A stretch of DNA of 64,000 bases from Pseudomonadota bacterium. GTDB lineage: Bacteria; Pseudomonadota; Gammaproteobacteria; Burkholderiales; Chitinibacteraceae. The stretch lies in contig JAPLQI010000069.1 in NCBI GenBank assembly GCA_026399755.1, positions 1 through 64,000 on the forward strand, given 5' to 3'. Positions within the stretch are counted from its first letter, which is position 1. The number at the start of each line of letters is the position of its first letter. Under the pieces are notes generated by a model, which had not been told where the DNA came from, did no database searches, and saw only the letters and a program-made list of their open reading frames with translations. Positions 18,140-26,530 of the stretch are shown here, piece by piece. The position numbers and the translations under genes were made by a program.

Positions 18140-18466
18140 TTACTTGTTATTTTTAATAGTGCCTTTTTCCAAACGCGCCGCAATTGCAGAACGTTGGAAC
18201 AGGATTTCTACGCCATCAGCTAACTCAAGAGTGACATATTGCTCATTCACCTTGGTGATACGACCAGCCATACCACCGCTGGTAACCACTTCATCACCCT
18301 TAGCAAGGGCAGCGAGCATGGCTTGTTGTTCTTTAGCGCGTTTTTGTTGTGGGCGAATCAACATAAAGTAGAACAAAACAAAAATCACGATCATAGGAAG
18401 AAAAGACATAAAGTCCATTCCTGCCGCCGGTGCGGCACCTGAGGCAAATGCGGGTGCAATGAACAT
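18140..18466 (-). CDS. yajC: Sec translocon accessory protein YajC
   Basis: 108 residues from MFIAPAFASG. One membrane helix (FLPMIVIFVLFYFMLI) is followed by RPQQKRAKEQQAMLAALAKGDEVVT, the standard YajC signature. YajC associates with SecDF and also with RND pumps such as AcrB. The frame is open 60 bases further up, but the N-terminus given here matches the family. The usual upstream neighbours queA-tgt are absent; the 258 bases before the hemerythrin gene hold no convincing gene. Confidence 0.92.
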   Translation of the reverse strand: MFIAPAFASGAAPAAGMDFMSFLPMIVIFVLFYFMLIRPQQKRAKEQQAMLAALAKGDEVVTSGGMAGRITKVNEQYVTLELADGVEILFQRSAIAARLEKGTIKNNK

Positions 18467-18724
18467 AGAGGGTCGGTTCCGTGTCAATAATACAAAGCGG
18501 GCCATTCTAGCCGCTGAACCGTACAAAATCTACCCAGCTTTTTTGCCTTGAGTCATCGAAGCGCCTTAAATGCGCCCTGCCCTGCGATGAGATTTGGCAG
18601 CACACCTATTTCACAAAATAAATGGGAACTTTATTTATATCTATTTGTCGAGGCCAAACGAGGGCGTAAAGATCAGCGTAGCGCCAAGCAACAAATCACC
18701 AGCAGCCTCCCGCAAACCACGAGT

Positions 18725-19177
18725 CTACTTGGCCCAGAAGCGCTCTAGCCAACTCTTTTTATGCCATTGAGCCTGTGCGCCCCGAGATAAAAAATGTTCG
18801 GTATAGCGCTTATCGCCTTCAATAATATGATGAGTCAGCCAATTTCTCAGGAAATGCATCAATTCAAAAGTAATCGCTTCGCCCCCCTCTAAGCGGGCTT
18901 GTAAATCATTCATTTGTTTTATTAAATCTTCGTGATGTTGCTTATGCGCATCGTAATCGGGGTAGCCCAAAATGCGCATCAAGCTTTCTTCCACCGTAAA
19001 ATGAGTACGCGTGTAATCGGCCAAACGCCCCAAAATGCGCGCCGATGCCTCGCTACCATGATGCAAACGAATCGCATCGTGCAGCTCATTTAATAAATCG
19101 ATGAGCACCTTATGCTGTTCATCAATCTCCTGAATCCCTACTGATAACTCATCATTCCATTCAAAAAACGCGGCCAT
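18725..19177 (-). CDS. Bacteriohemerythrin
   Basis: 150 residues. The O2-binding di-iron ligand set is in place: His in IDEQHKVLI, His/Glu in THFTVEESLM, His pair in HKQHHEDL, and His plus Asp in LTHHIIEGDKRY. The fold is a single four-helix bundle with no partner domain. These proteins bind O2 reversibly and may store it, deliver it to oxidases, or sense it for motility. Stands alone: a dispersed repeat lies upstream and the yajC operon, on the same strand, lies more than 250 bases downstream. Confidence 0.92.
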   Translation of the reverse strand: MAAFFEWNDELSVGIQEIDEQHKVLIDLLNELHDAIRLHHGSEASARILGRLADYTRTHFTVEESLMRILGYPDYDAHKQHHEDLIKQMNDLQARLEGGEAITFELMHFLRNWLTHHIIEGDKRYTEHFLSRGAQAQWHKKSWLERFWAK

Positions 19178-19293
19178 ACCTTATCACTCCCTGACAGTTA
19201 GCCGGAATACTGCCAAGTAAATGTTATTTAAATATTGAGGCATATCAATTTTTAAATAAGCCTAGGGAAAGCCTGAATAAGAAATGAAGAGCC

Positions 19294-19414
19294 TTTTGTA
19301 GGGCGAAATAAGTCTGAGGCTTTAGCCAGACGCATTACGACGCTCTTCGCCAACCAGCTTGCGGCGTAATGCAGCCAAACTAAAAACACTTGGCTTTATT
19401 ACGCCCTACGAAAT
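19294..19414. repeat. Long, diverged copy of the GTAGGGCG palindrome
   Basis: Ends are TTTTGTAGGGCG and CGCCCTACGAAATAC, in inverted orientation, with an inner second palindrome (ACGCATTACGACGC with GCGGCGTAATGC). The outer arms equal those of the elements at 27349 and 32936, but the centre is different and longer. It fills most of the 372-base gap between the hemerythrin gene and prmA; I see nothing else there except the prmA ribosome site. Confidence 0.7.
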
Positions 19415-19549
19415 ACGTTTTTCTTAAGTTGATCAGACTGAATTCCTCCCTTGCTAAAGCAGCATAATCACCACTCCCATGTAAAAGCGTTCTCAAAAGA
19501 AGGCGAGAATGCGACAATACGGGGAAGAATCTCTATTAGGTAAGAAAAA

Positions 19550-20437
19550 ATGCCCTGGCAAGAACTACGCATCACCACTGAATCCACCCAAGCCGAACGC
19601 TTTTCTGACGCACTTTTTGATCTGGGCGCGTTGTCCGTGAGCGTTGAAGACGCGGCGGCGGGCACCGATGCAGAAAAGCCAATTTTTGGTGAGCCGGGTG
19701 AGCCTGTCGATCAAATGTGGGAAAACAGCGTAGTGCTTGCCCTATTTGATGAAGATATCGACACCAGCCTCATCGTGATCGCGGCCAGCAATACCTTGCA
19801 ACTCGCCGTTCCGCCTTATGATGTAGTGCGTGTTGAAGAGCAAGATTGGGTGCGCCTCACTCAATCACAATTCAACCCGATTCCTATTTCTGATCGCCTA
19901 TGGATTACCCCAACTTGGCACGAATGCCCTGATGCGGGCGCGATCAGCATTCAACTCGATCCGGGCTTGGCTTTTGGTACAGGCAGCCACCCAACCACCC
20001 GTCTTTGCCTAAAATGGCTGGACAGCAACTTAGCTGGCGGTGAAAAGCTGCTTGATTACGGCTGTGGCTCAGGAATTTTAGCCATTGCAGCCATTAAGCT
20101 AGGCGCGGCCTCAGCGGCTGGGGTGGATATCGATCCGCAAGCGATGACGGCCTCCAGACAAAATGCCGAGCAAAACGCCGTTGAAGTCGCATTTTACTTG
20201 CCAGATACAGAGCCCACCGATACCTACGATGTGGTGATTGCCAATATTCTGACTAATCCACTCAAAGCCTTAGCGCCTATGCTGGCGGCAAAAGTAAAAC
20301 CAGCAGGCCGCATTGCTTTATCGGGCATTTTGGCCGAGCAAGCCGACGATGTGATCGCCATTTACAGCCAGTGGTTTGCCATGAACGCGCCGCAACAGGA
20401 AGACGGCTGGGTGTGTTTGTCGGGCATTCGTAAATAA
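19550..20437 (+). CDS. prmA: Ribosomal protein L11 methyltransferase
   Basis: 295 residues. N-terminal substrate domain starts MPWQELRITTESTQAERF; the SAM site is LLDYGCGSGILAIAAIKLGA near residues 163-182, and the catalytic-domain block VVIANILTNPL (NxL-P type) follows. It trimethylates several amines on ribosomal protein L11. The next gene starts directly after its stop codon. In related betaproteobacteria prmA often follows accB-accC; that is not so here, where a repeat lies upstream instead. Confidence 0.95.
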   Translation: MPWQELRITTESTQAERFSDALFDLGALSVSVEDAAAGTDAEKPIFGEPGEPVDQMWENSVVLALFDEDIDTSLIVIAASNTLQLAVPPYDVVRVEEQDWVRLTQSQFNPIPISDRLWITPTWHECPDAGAISIQLDPGLAFGTGSHPTTRLCLKWLDSNLAGGEKLLDYGCGSGILAIAAIKLGAASAAGVDIDPQAMTASRQNAEQNAVEVAFYLPDTEPTDTYDVVIANILTNPLKALAPMLAAKVKPAGRIALSGILAEQADDVIAIYSQWFAMNAPQQEDGWVCLSGIRK

Positions 20438-21604
20438 ATGAACGATATTACCCGTTGCCCAAACTGCCAAACCGCTTTTCGTGTAACGGAAGCGCAGCTG
20501 CAAGCCCACCGCGGAAAAGTTCGCTGTGGGCGCTGTGCCTTTGTTTTTAATGCCAATGAATGCTTAGAAATCGAGCAAAAAGTAGAAATCGTTAGCGAGG
20601 TCACTACGCCCTCGCCTGTTAAAGTGACAAAAACGATTGAAGCGACTGAAGTAATCGCAGTGCGCGAGCCGATTCAGCCAAGCGCAGCGCAAATAATGGC
20701 CGCTGCAATCACCGATCCCCTTGTGCCAAAGCAGGATAAGCCAGCTCCACTCATTACTGCCATCGCAGAGCCAAATGAGACCGCGGCCCTCGCTCCTTCT
20801 GCTCTAGCAGAGCCTATCGAAATACCGACTCGTCATTCCGCGCTGAATGAACCCGCAGCGCTCGTCGTTCCTCCGCCCATCGCAGACTCCATTGAGCCAC
20901 GTCCATCCCGCCCCAAGCGCATTGTGCTTGATAGCGACGAGCCCAAGGTGGACTTTGCCAGCATAGGCATGACGACAATCAGCGAGCCCGAAGTTGAAAC
21001 GATGGCAGAAGTACCCCTCGCGCCGCCAAAGCCGCAAAGCCAAGCCGCATTTGAAACAGCTCATGGCTATCACCCGATATTGACCGAAGACGACGATGCT
21101 TTGCTGGCCCAGCAGCCTGAGCGCTCCAAATGGCAGGGCTTATTTATTGCGATGAGCATCATCCTGATGCTGAGCTTTGCCGCTCAGTTGGCGTATCAGC
21201 AGCGTACAAATATCTCAATGGAATTCCCTTGGCTGCGCCCCAAGATGATCCTCGCCTGCCAGACGCTGGGTTGCAGTATGCCACTGCCTAAAAATGCAGA
21301 ATTGCTGCGCTCTGAATGGTCGGAGCTAAGCTATGTGCCCGAGTTTCCAAGCATTATTCAGCTCAATGCAACCTTACGAAACTTAGCGCAATATGAGCAA
21401 GCCCTGCCGTTGCTCGAAGTCACGCTCACCGATGACCAAGAACGCATCGTGCTTAAAAAAGTATTTAAGCCCAGCGAATACCTCAGTGGCCATGACAAAA
21501 AGCGCTTGAAGTTTGATGCGCAAGATGATTTACGTGCTTTTTTGCAAATCGATCTGGGCGAGCTGCATTCCACGGCTTATTCCATCTATTGGTTTTATCC
21601 CTAA
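20438..21604 (+). CDS. MJ0042 zinc-ribbon / DUF3426 membrane protein
   Basis: 388 residues. The N-terminus is a zinc ribbon with CPNCQTAF and VRCGRCAFVF (two CxxC pairs). A long Pro/Ala/Glu-rich, low-complexity linker spans about residues 50-225, followed by one membrane helix (GLFIAMSIILMLSFAAQLAY) and the DUF3426 domain in the periplasm. The start codon immediately follows the prmA stop, so the two are co-expressed. This gene is a regular companion of prmA in betaproteobacteria; its role is not known. The topology suggests a cytoplasmic metal or nucleic-acid-binding tip tied to the membrane. Confidence 0.88.
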   Translation: MNDITRCPNCQTAFRVTEAQLQAHRGKVRCGRCAFVFNANECLEIEQKVEIVSEVTTPSPVKVTKTIEATEVIAVREPIQPSAAQIMAAAITDPLVPKQDKPAPLITAIAEPNETAALAPSALAEPIEIPTRHSALNEPAALVVPPPIADSIEPRPSRPKRIVLDSDEPKVDFASIGMTTISEPEVETMAEVPLAPPKPQSQAAFETAHGYHPILTEDDDALLAQQPERSKWQGLFIAMSIILMLSFAAQLAYQQRTNISMEFPWLRPKMILACQTLGCSMPLPKNAELLRSEWSELSYVPEFPSIIQLNATLRNLAQYEQALPLLEVTLTDDQERIVLKKVFKPSEYLSGHDKKRLKFDAQDDLRAFLQIDLGELHSTAYSIYWFYP

Positions 21605-21694
21605 AAAGCCACCTTTGTCTTGAAAGGATGGCGTGGCTTTGCATTTAAAACTAATCTACGTACTTATTATCAGCGAACAAATACAGGATCGGTC

Positions 21695-22273
21695 ATGGCT
21701 ACTATTTCTCTAAACCATACTGAAATAAATGTTGGGGGCCACTTCCCCGTTGTTGGCGAGTATGCCCACAGCTTTCTTGTCGTCGATTCCAACATGATTG
21801 ACGTGCCACTCTCCCGCTTTGCTGGTAAGCCAAAAGTTATCGCGGTGATCCCTAGCATTGATAGCGCCATTGGCCTCACCATCGCTCGCCAGCTTGAGCG
21901 TCTATCCGTCGATTGGCCAGACGCCGTTATTTTAGTGATTTCTGTAGACACGCCTTACGCCTTAAGCCGCGTGATAGAGCAAGAACGCTTTCGCCGTGTT
22001 CAACTGCTTTGCACGCTACGTGGCCGTGATTTCCATAAAGACTATGGCGTGATGATTACCGATATTCCGCTCTCTGGCTTTATGGCCACAGCGCTGATTG
22101 GGCTAAATGCATCTGATATCGTTGTATACAGCGAGCTCGTTTCCGACCTGAGCTTTGAGCCTGATTATGGCGCAATGGTAGAGGATCTCTTCCCGCCCAT
22201 TGAGGAAGAAGAGCTTGAGCTAGATGATGCAGAGCAGATAGAAAAATTGGAACGCTACGAGCCTAATGCCTAG
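21695..22273 (+). CDS. Cysteine-less thiol-peroxidase-like protein (Tpx paralogue)
   Basis: 192 residues aligning along its length with the Tpx encoded just downstream, from the N-terminal NVGGHFPVVG (Tpx: [10 protein letters not shown]) to VVYSELVSDLSFEPDYGAM (Tpx: [19 protein letters not shown]). The peroxidatic site reads IPSIDSAIGL where Tpx has [10 protein letters not shown], so the active Cys is Gly; the resolving Cys (SRFCGAE in Tpx) is Ile (SRVIEQE). It therefore cannot work as a 2-Cys peroxidase. An acidic tail of about 25 residues (EEEELELDDAEQ) is added. AGGA precedes the ATG at 21695; the upstream in-frame start at 21620 adds unrelated sequence. Likely a regulator, chaperone or structural partner. 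Confidence 0.85.
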   Translation: MATISLNHTEINVGGHFPVVGEYAHSFLVVDSNMIDVPLSRFAGKPKVIAVIPSIDSAIGLTIARQLERLSVDWPDAVILVISVDTPYALSRVIEQERFRRVQLLCTLRGRDFHKDYGVMITDIPLSGFMATALIGLNASDIVVYSELVSDLSFEPDYGAMVEDLFPPIEEEELELDDAEQIEKLERYEPNA

Positions 22274-22279
22274 TCAATA

Positions 22280-22315
22280 AAAGCTGCCTGCTTGCATCAT
22301 CAATCAGGCGGCTTT
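22280..22315 (+). terminator. Terminator between the Tpx-like gene and tpx
   Basis: AAAGCTGCCTG and CAGGCGGCTTT pair with one mismatch across a 14-base loop and end in TTTCTCT. It suggests that the two related genes are separate transcription units. Confidence 0.6.
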
Positions 22316-22420
22316 CTCTACCCTTTCCTTCCCTCAAATTTAGTGCCCTATTTTCCTTTACTACGCCCAAAATGAGTCTCGCCATCACTTGTTCATATTG
22401 CAGGCATATCCTCTTAATGC

Positions 22421-22450
22421 TTGCAATTGAGCACCGTCACAATAGATAAT
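22421..22450 (+). promoter_or_regulatory. Candidate tpx promoter
   Basis: TTGCAA, an 18-base spacer, then GATAAT, ending 46 bases before the tpx ATG. It is the best sigma-70-like match in the gap, but it was read by eye only. Confidence 0.35.
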
Positions 22451-22496
22451 TCATATCGCAATTTCAAAATTAATAGCCACAAAACGGAGATTATTT

Positions 22497-22994
22497 ATGT
22501 CTGCAGTGACTCTTGGCGGCAACGCCATCGAAATCAAAGGTTCTTTCCCTAAAGTAGGCGATACAGCCCAAGACTTTAGCCTTGTTGCAAAAGATTTATC
22601 TGACGCAACACTAGCGACTTTTGCTGGTAAAAGAAAAATCCTGAATATTTTCCCAAGCGTAGATACAGGCGTATGTGCTGCCTCGGTTCGTCGTTTTAAC
22701 GAAACCGCTTCTGGCTTAGAAAACGCCGTTGTACTGTGCATCTCTGCTGATTTGCCCTTTGCGCAAAGCCGTTTCTGCGGCGCAGAAGGCTTGGAAAACG
22801 TGGTTAGCTTATCTACCATGCGTGGCCGTGAATTCTTAAGCCACTACGGTGTGGAAATTGTCAGCGGCCCATTAGCTGGCGTATCCGCCCGTGCCGTTGT
22901 AGTGCTTGATGAAAACAATCAAGTCTTGCATGCAGAATTGGTTTCTGAAATCAAAGAAGAGCCAAACTACACTGCTGCACTGGCTGTGCTGTAA
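22497..22994 (+). CDS. tpx: Thiol peroxidase (lipid hydroperoxide reductase)
   Basis: 165 residues, full-length Tpx. The peroxidatic Cys is in [14 protein letters not shown] (near residue 60), and the resolving Cys is in [10 protein letters not shown] (near residue 94); the pair forms the atypical 2-Cys disulfide. It reduces alkyl and lipid hydroperoxides using thioredoxin. GGAG lies seven bases before the ATG. It is a single-gene unit with a strong terminator about 110 bases downstream and its own likely promoter. Confidence 0.96.
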   Translation: MSAVTLGGNAIEIKGSFPKVGDTAQDFSLVAKDLSDATLATFAGKRKILNIFPSVDTGVCAASVRRFNETASGLENAVVLCISADLPFAQSRFCGAEGLENVVSLSTMRGREFLSHYGVEIVSGPLAGVSARAVVVLDENNQVLHAELVSEIKEEPNYTAALAVL

Positions 22995-23102
22995 ATCCCA
23001 GTAAGTAAGTAAGAAAAGAGCCACTTTCACACTCGGTGTATTTGTTTCTATCAACGGATATTACAAGCACTTCGATCAAATATTTAGCAAAGCTGGCTCT
23101 AA

Positions 23103-23139
23103 AAAAACACAAAGCCGCATCAAGCGGCTTTGTGTTTTT
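23103..23139. terminator. Strong bidirectional terminator
   Basis: AAAAACACAAAGCCGC-ATCAA-GCGGCTTTGTGTTTTT: a 16-base perfect stem with A/T runs at both ends, between tpx (+) and the NodT gene (-). Confidence 0.92.
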
Positions 23140-23209
23140 ATGGGCACCACTTGCGCTGCTCATTGTAAAAAGTGATCACGCAAAGTACAGATACACGCTC
23201 TCCAAGCCG

Positions 23210-24598
23210 CTATATAGGATAAATCCCCCCTAGGGCTAAATGAAGATTCACACGCTGAATCAGACGCTCATTTTGCAAACGCAGCAATGTCATCTGACTG
23301 CTTGCCAGATTAAGTTGCAATTGTTGTAATTGATAGCGATCGCCCTTTCCTACTTTAATCAGCACACCTTGCAAATCGATAAGCTGCTGCTGATTAACCA
23401 GCAGTGTGGCCAGCAAATTGCTGCGCTCAAGCAGCTTCTGCTCGGCATAAAGGCCACCTTCAATTTCGGCCAAAGCATTCAGTACCGTCTTCGCGTAATT
23501 CACCGTACTTTCTTGCTGCTGCGCCGTTTTAACTTCAATCTGTGCATCGAGTGCCCCACCGGTAAAGATCGGAGCAAGCAGGCGGCTGTTAATACCCCAA
23601 ATAGGATTGCTCAAGTCTTTTTGCAAAACAAGCAAGCTGTTATCTAGGATGCCCAAGCCCGCCATTAAGCTAATAGATGGAAGTTTAGCTTTTTTAGCCG
23701 CTTCCACCTGATAAAAAGCAGCACGAAAGCGGTTTTCAGCGGCACGTAAATCAGGGCGCCGTTCAGCCAAATCAGAAGGCAAGCCAACCGGAATCGGCTG
23801 AAGCTCACGAGGCAGAGCAGTGCCCACTGCCACTTCCGCCGCAGGATATCGGCCAAGCAATATCTCTAAACCACGTCGCGCCGAACTCAAGGCCTGCTCA
23901 CTTTGCAATAATTGCAGGCGGTAATTTTTGAGTGCGATCTGGCTGATAACGACGTCTTGCTGTGTATTACGCCCTATTTGTTTAGCAGACTGAATCAAAG
24001 CGAGCTGTTTTTCAGCCAGCACCACCATAGCCTGCACCAACTGAATCTGCTGCTGAGCTTCGGCAGCGGCCAGCCAAGCCTTAACAACAGCGGCAGCAAT
24101 CGACTGGCGAGCATAGAGGCCATCCAGCTCTGCAGCCATCGACATTTCACGGCTAGCCGCCTGACTGCTGCGTGTTTTTCCCCAAATATCAATTTCCCAA
24201 TTGCTCACCAGCGCGAGGCCATTCATCGCTAGAGACGAAGTAGGAATAGTCGCATCCCCCATCTGCCCACCCAGCCCCAGCGTTGGATAAAGGGCGGCTC
24301 CAGCAGCTTTCACTGCGCTATGGGATTGCTCAACACGTAAAGCGGCCAAGCGCAAGTCGGGATTATTTAACTGAGCCTCACGAATCAACAGCAATATTTC
24401 GGGCGGCAAAACAAAACCCAGCGTGGCCGCATCAAACTCGCCAGCACTGCGGGCAAATTTCCAATTGGCCGGAAACTGTAGCTGTGACAAAGCCGCTTGC
24501 ATCAGTGCAGCATGATCCGGAGCAGGAGGAATTGCACAAGATGCTAGGGTCAACACGCTCAGCGCAGTCAGACCCAAATGAGCGATTATTTTTCTCAT
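23210..24598 (-). CDS. NodT-family outer-membrane efflux lipoprotein
   Basis: 462 residues. Lipoprotein signal with lipobox TLASC near residue 20, then the two repeated alpha-helical/beta segments of TolC-like factors (SNWEIDIWGKTRSSQAASR; later RPDLRAAENRFRAA and TGGALDAQ). NodT proteins form the outer-membrane channel of tripartite pumps. AAGGA lies nine bases before the ATG at 24598, favouring it over the in-frame ATG three codons upstream. Last gene of the DUF3302-HlyD-NodT cassette. Confidence 0.9.
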   Translation of the reverse strand: MRKIIAHLGLTALSVLTLASCAIPPAPDHAALMQAALSQLQFPANWKFARSAGEFDAATLGFVLPPEILLLIREAQLNNPDLRLAALRVEQSHSAVKAAGAALYPTLGLGGQMGDATIPTSSLAMNGLALVSNWEIDIWGKTRSSQAASREMSMAAELDGLYARQSIAAAVVKAWLAAAEAQQQIQLVQAMVVLAEKQLALIQSAKQIGRNTQQDVVISQIALKNYRLQLLQSEQALSSARRGLEILLGRYPAAEVAVGTALPRELQPIPVGLPSDLAERRPDLRAAENRFRAAFYQVEAAKKAKLPSISLMAGLGILDNSLLVLQKDLSNPIWGINSRLLAPIFTGGALDAQIEVKTAQQQESTVNYAKTVLNALAEIEGGLYAEQKLLERSNLLATLLVNQQQLIDLQGVLIKVGKGDRYQLQQLQLNLASSQMTLLRLQNERLIQRVNLHLALGGIYPI

Positions 24599-24610
24599 CG
24601 GGCGCATTCC

Positions 24611-25762
24611 TTAGTGCAACTTCAGCACAAGATAATTCACCTTTGATTGCGCACGAATCATCACCATTCGTAACAAATGCAGCGCCGCCAGTTTATCCGT
24701 ATAAATCGCCGCCCCACCCCGTGCGCCCATCGGTATAAACAGTTTTTCATCGCCTTCACGCGGCTCTATCGTTAACTTGACCGCATATTTCTGCGCCAAT
24801 GGGGCAGGAATATATTCAGTAGGCGCATTAGGAATCACGCCAGCCTGAACCAACTGCCCCTGGCCATTAGCCCAAACAATAGAATCCACTTTTGCATGCA
24901 CGATATCCCCTGGTAGGCTCTTGAAAGCAATTTCAGCCTTATTCCCCGGTTTGACATAGCGCAGCTCGTTCTGCTCTAAAAACGCCATGATGCGCTGCTC
25001 ATGCTCAACAAAACTCAGCGCAGGCTTAAATGGCATACTGACCAAATAATTGCCTGGCCGCACCGATACATTGACGGCATAACCATCTGCCGGAGCACGG
25101 ACCACAGTGGACTGCAAATCATAACGAGCCGCTTCAAGCTGAGCCTTGATTTGCGCCACACTGGCCAAATCAGGCCCTACCACGCCCTCCAGCTTAGTCT
25201 GGATCTTCGCTTCGCCCGCTTTAGCATTCGCTACCGCAGCCTCCGCCTTTTTAACTTCGGTCTTAAAATTTTCAACATCAAATTGCGGGCCTGCGCCCAC
25301 TTTAGCCAACTCGCGCGACTCGGCCAGCCGCTTCACCATCAAATCAAGATGTGCCTGTGTCGCAATGGTATTGCTCTTGGCGCTATCTAGATCTTGCCAT
25401 AGCGTTTTGGAAGTAGCCGTTGCCTCGGCCAGCTTGGCCTCGAGCTCTTTCACTTTTAAGCGATAGGGCGTGTTATCAATTTCCAGCAACACATCCCCTT
25501 TTTTAATGAGCTGATTACCTTCAACTACAACCCGCGTGACGGTTCCTTGTACGCGAGGAATCACTTCAACCACATAATTAATGACACGCACATCACTAGA
25601 TGAAGGCGTCACCACATTAATGGTAAAAATAATTGTAGCCGTAAGAACAAGCGCCCCTGTAACTGCTCCCACCTGAGTTTTGATATTCCACGGAATGATT
25701 TTTAGTTTGATGCAAAACAACCAAACCAAAAAAGCGTAACCACCAATGATAATTTCAAGCAC
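24611..25762 (-). CDS. HlyD-type membrane fusion protein (YiaV/EmrA-like)
   Basis: 383 residues. An N-terminal hydrophobic region (residues 5-50, likely two helices, the second ALVLTATIIFTINVV) anchors it in the inner membrane. A lipoyl half (IPRVQGTVTRVVVEGNQLIKKGDVL), a coiled-coil hairpin (residues 100-200) and the matching half RAPADGYAVNVSVRPGNYL follow. The double-helix N-terminus resembles E. coli YiaV rather than a classic single-helix HlyD. Its start overlaps the upstream DUF3302 gene by eight bases. It probably links that protein to the NodT channel. Confidence 0.88.
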   Translation of the reverse strand: MLEIIIGGYAFLVWLFCIKLKIIPWNIKTQVGAVTGALVLTATIIFTINVVTPSSSDVRVINYVVEVIPRVQGTVTRVVVEGNQLIKKGDVLLEIDNTPYRLKVKELEAKLAEATATSKTLWQDLDSAKSNTIATQAHLDLMVKRLAESRELAKVGAGPQFDVENFKTEVKKAEAAVANAKAGEAKIQTKLEGVVGPDLASVAQIKAQLEAARYDLQSTVVRAPADGYAVNVSVRPGNYLVSMPFKPALSFVEHEQRIMAFLEQNELRYVKPGNKAEIAFKSLPGDIVHAKVDSIVWANGQGQLVQAGVIPNAPTEYIPAPLAQKYAVKLTIEPREGDEKLFIPMGARGGAAIYTDKLAALHLLRMVMIRAQSKVNYLVLKLH

Positions 25763-26276
25763 GGGGATCTTCCTCGATCACAACAGCATCAGGAGCGGGG
25801 GCTTGCTTCGCCAAAATTAATTCGCGTTGCTGAGTTAAGCCTTCAATTTTTTCTTTTAATAGCAATAACTCGTCGTCCACTATCGCTAGATCTAAGGGCT
25901 TGTCGCTATGCTCACCATTAGGTTTTCGGAAAAAATCATCGTGTTTATCCGTGCCATACGCCTGCTTATAAGCAGTAGGCTTGGTAAACGCCCATAACCA
26001 AGCGAGCGGCCAAAGCAAGCCGCCAACCCCCAGCGACAATAGGCAAAGCACCTGAATCGCATGTTTTTGCGGATGATTGTGTTTTTCAGCAAAAACTTCC
26101 GGTAGCACATGTACTTTCCAGAATAAATACAATGCTGCGATAGGCACAGCAATGAGCACAACCCAGACCATTACATCGGCAATGGCTTCTTCCATGCCAG
26201 CCATAGCCCAAGCCGAAGTGGGTAATAGACATAAGATCAGTGCAACCCCAGCACTCCGTCGGCATACTTTTTGCAT
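25755..26276 (-). CDS. DUF3302 (YiaW-like) inner-membrane protein
   Basis: 173 residues from MQKVCRRSAG, with a signal-like first helix ending TSAWA and then two further helices (VMVWVVLIAVPIAALYLFWK; VLCLLSLGVGGLLWPLAWLWAF). The C-terminus is charged with a short coiled coil (DDELLLLKEKIEGL). In E. coli the yiaW-yiaV pair has the same gene order, a DUF3302 gene followed by an HlyD-like gene. The frame is open to 26417, but the extra 47 residues have no family support. The function of DUF3302 is unknown; here it takes the place where the pump gene normally sits. Confidence 0.82.
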   Translation of the reverse strand: MQKVCRRSAGVALILCLLPTSAWAMAGMEEAIADVMVWVVLIAVPIAALYLFWKVHVLPEVFAEKHNHPQKHAIQVLCLLSLGVGGLLWPLAWLWAFTKPTAYKQAYGTDKHDDFFRKPNGEHSDKPLDLAIVDDELLLLKEKIEGLTQQRELILAKQAPAPDAVVIEEDPRA

Positions 26277-26530
26277 AGTAATTATTACCATTACAAACTT
26301 GATACTGGATCTTAGCATACGTCCAATTAAATACTGCCCCGCAGCCCCGTAACTTATTAAGGGCTTGCTATTAAACAAAATGTCTACGTCAGTGAAACTA
26401 AAGTATGAACATTTCACAAAATAAATAAGGACCTATATTCAAGCCCAAGTAAGCCATCCTTTTTGCAAAAATCATCACCTGAATCAACACTCTGTGCTTT
26501 AATCCCTTCATTTTTTTACCGTCGCACTCA

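Noticed and set aside
18548-18748. Plus-strand ORF of 66 codons between yajC and the hemerythrin gene
   Set aside because: No ribosome site, no recognisable domain, and its end runs into the opposite-strand hemerythrin gene.
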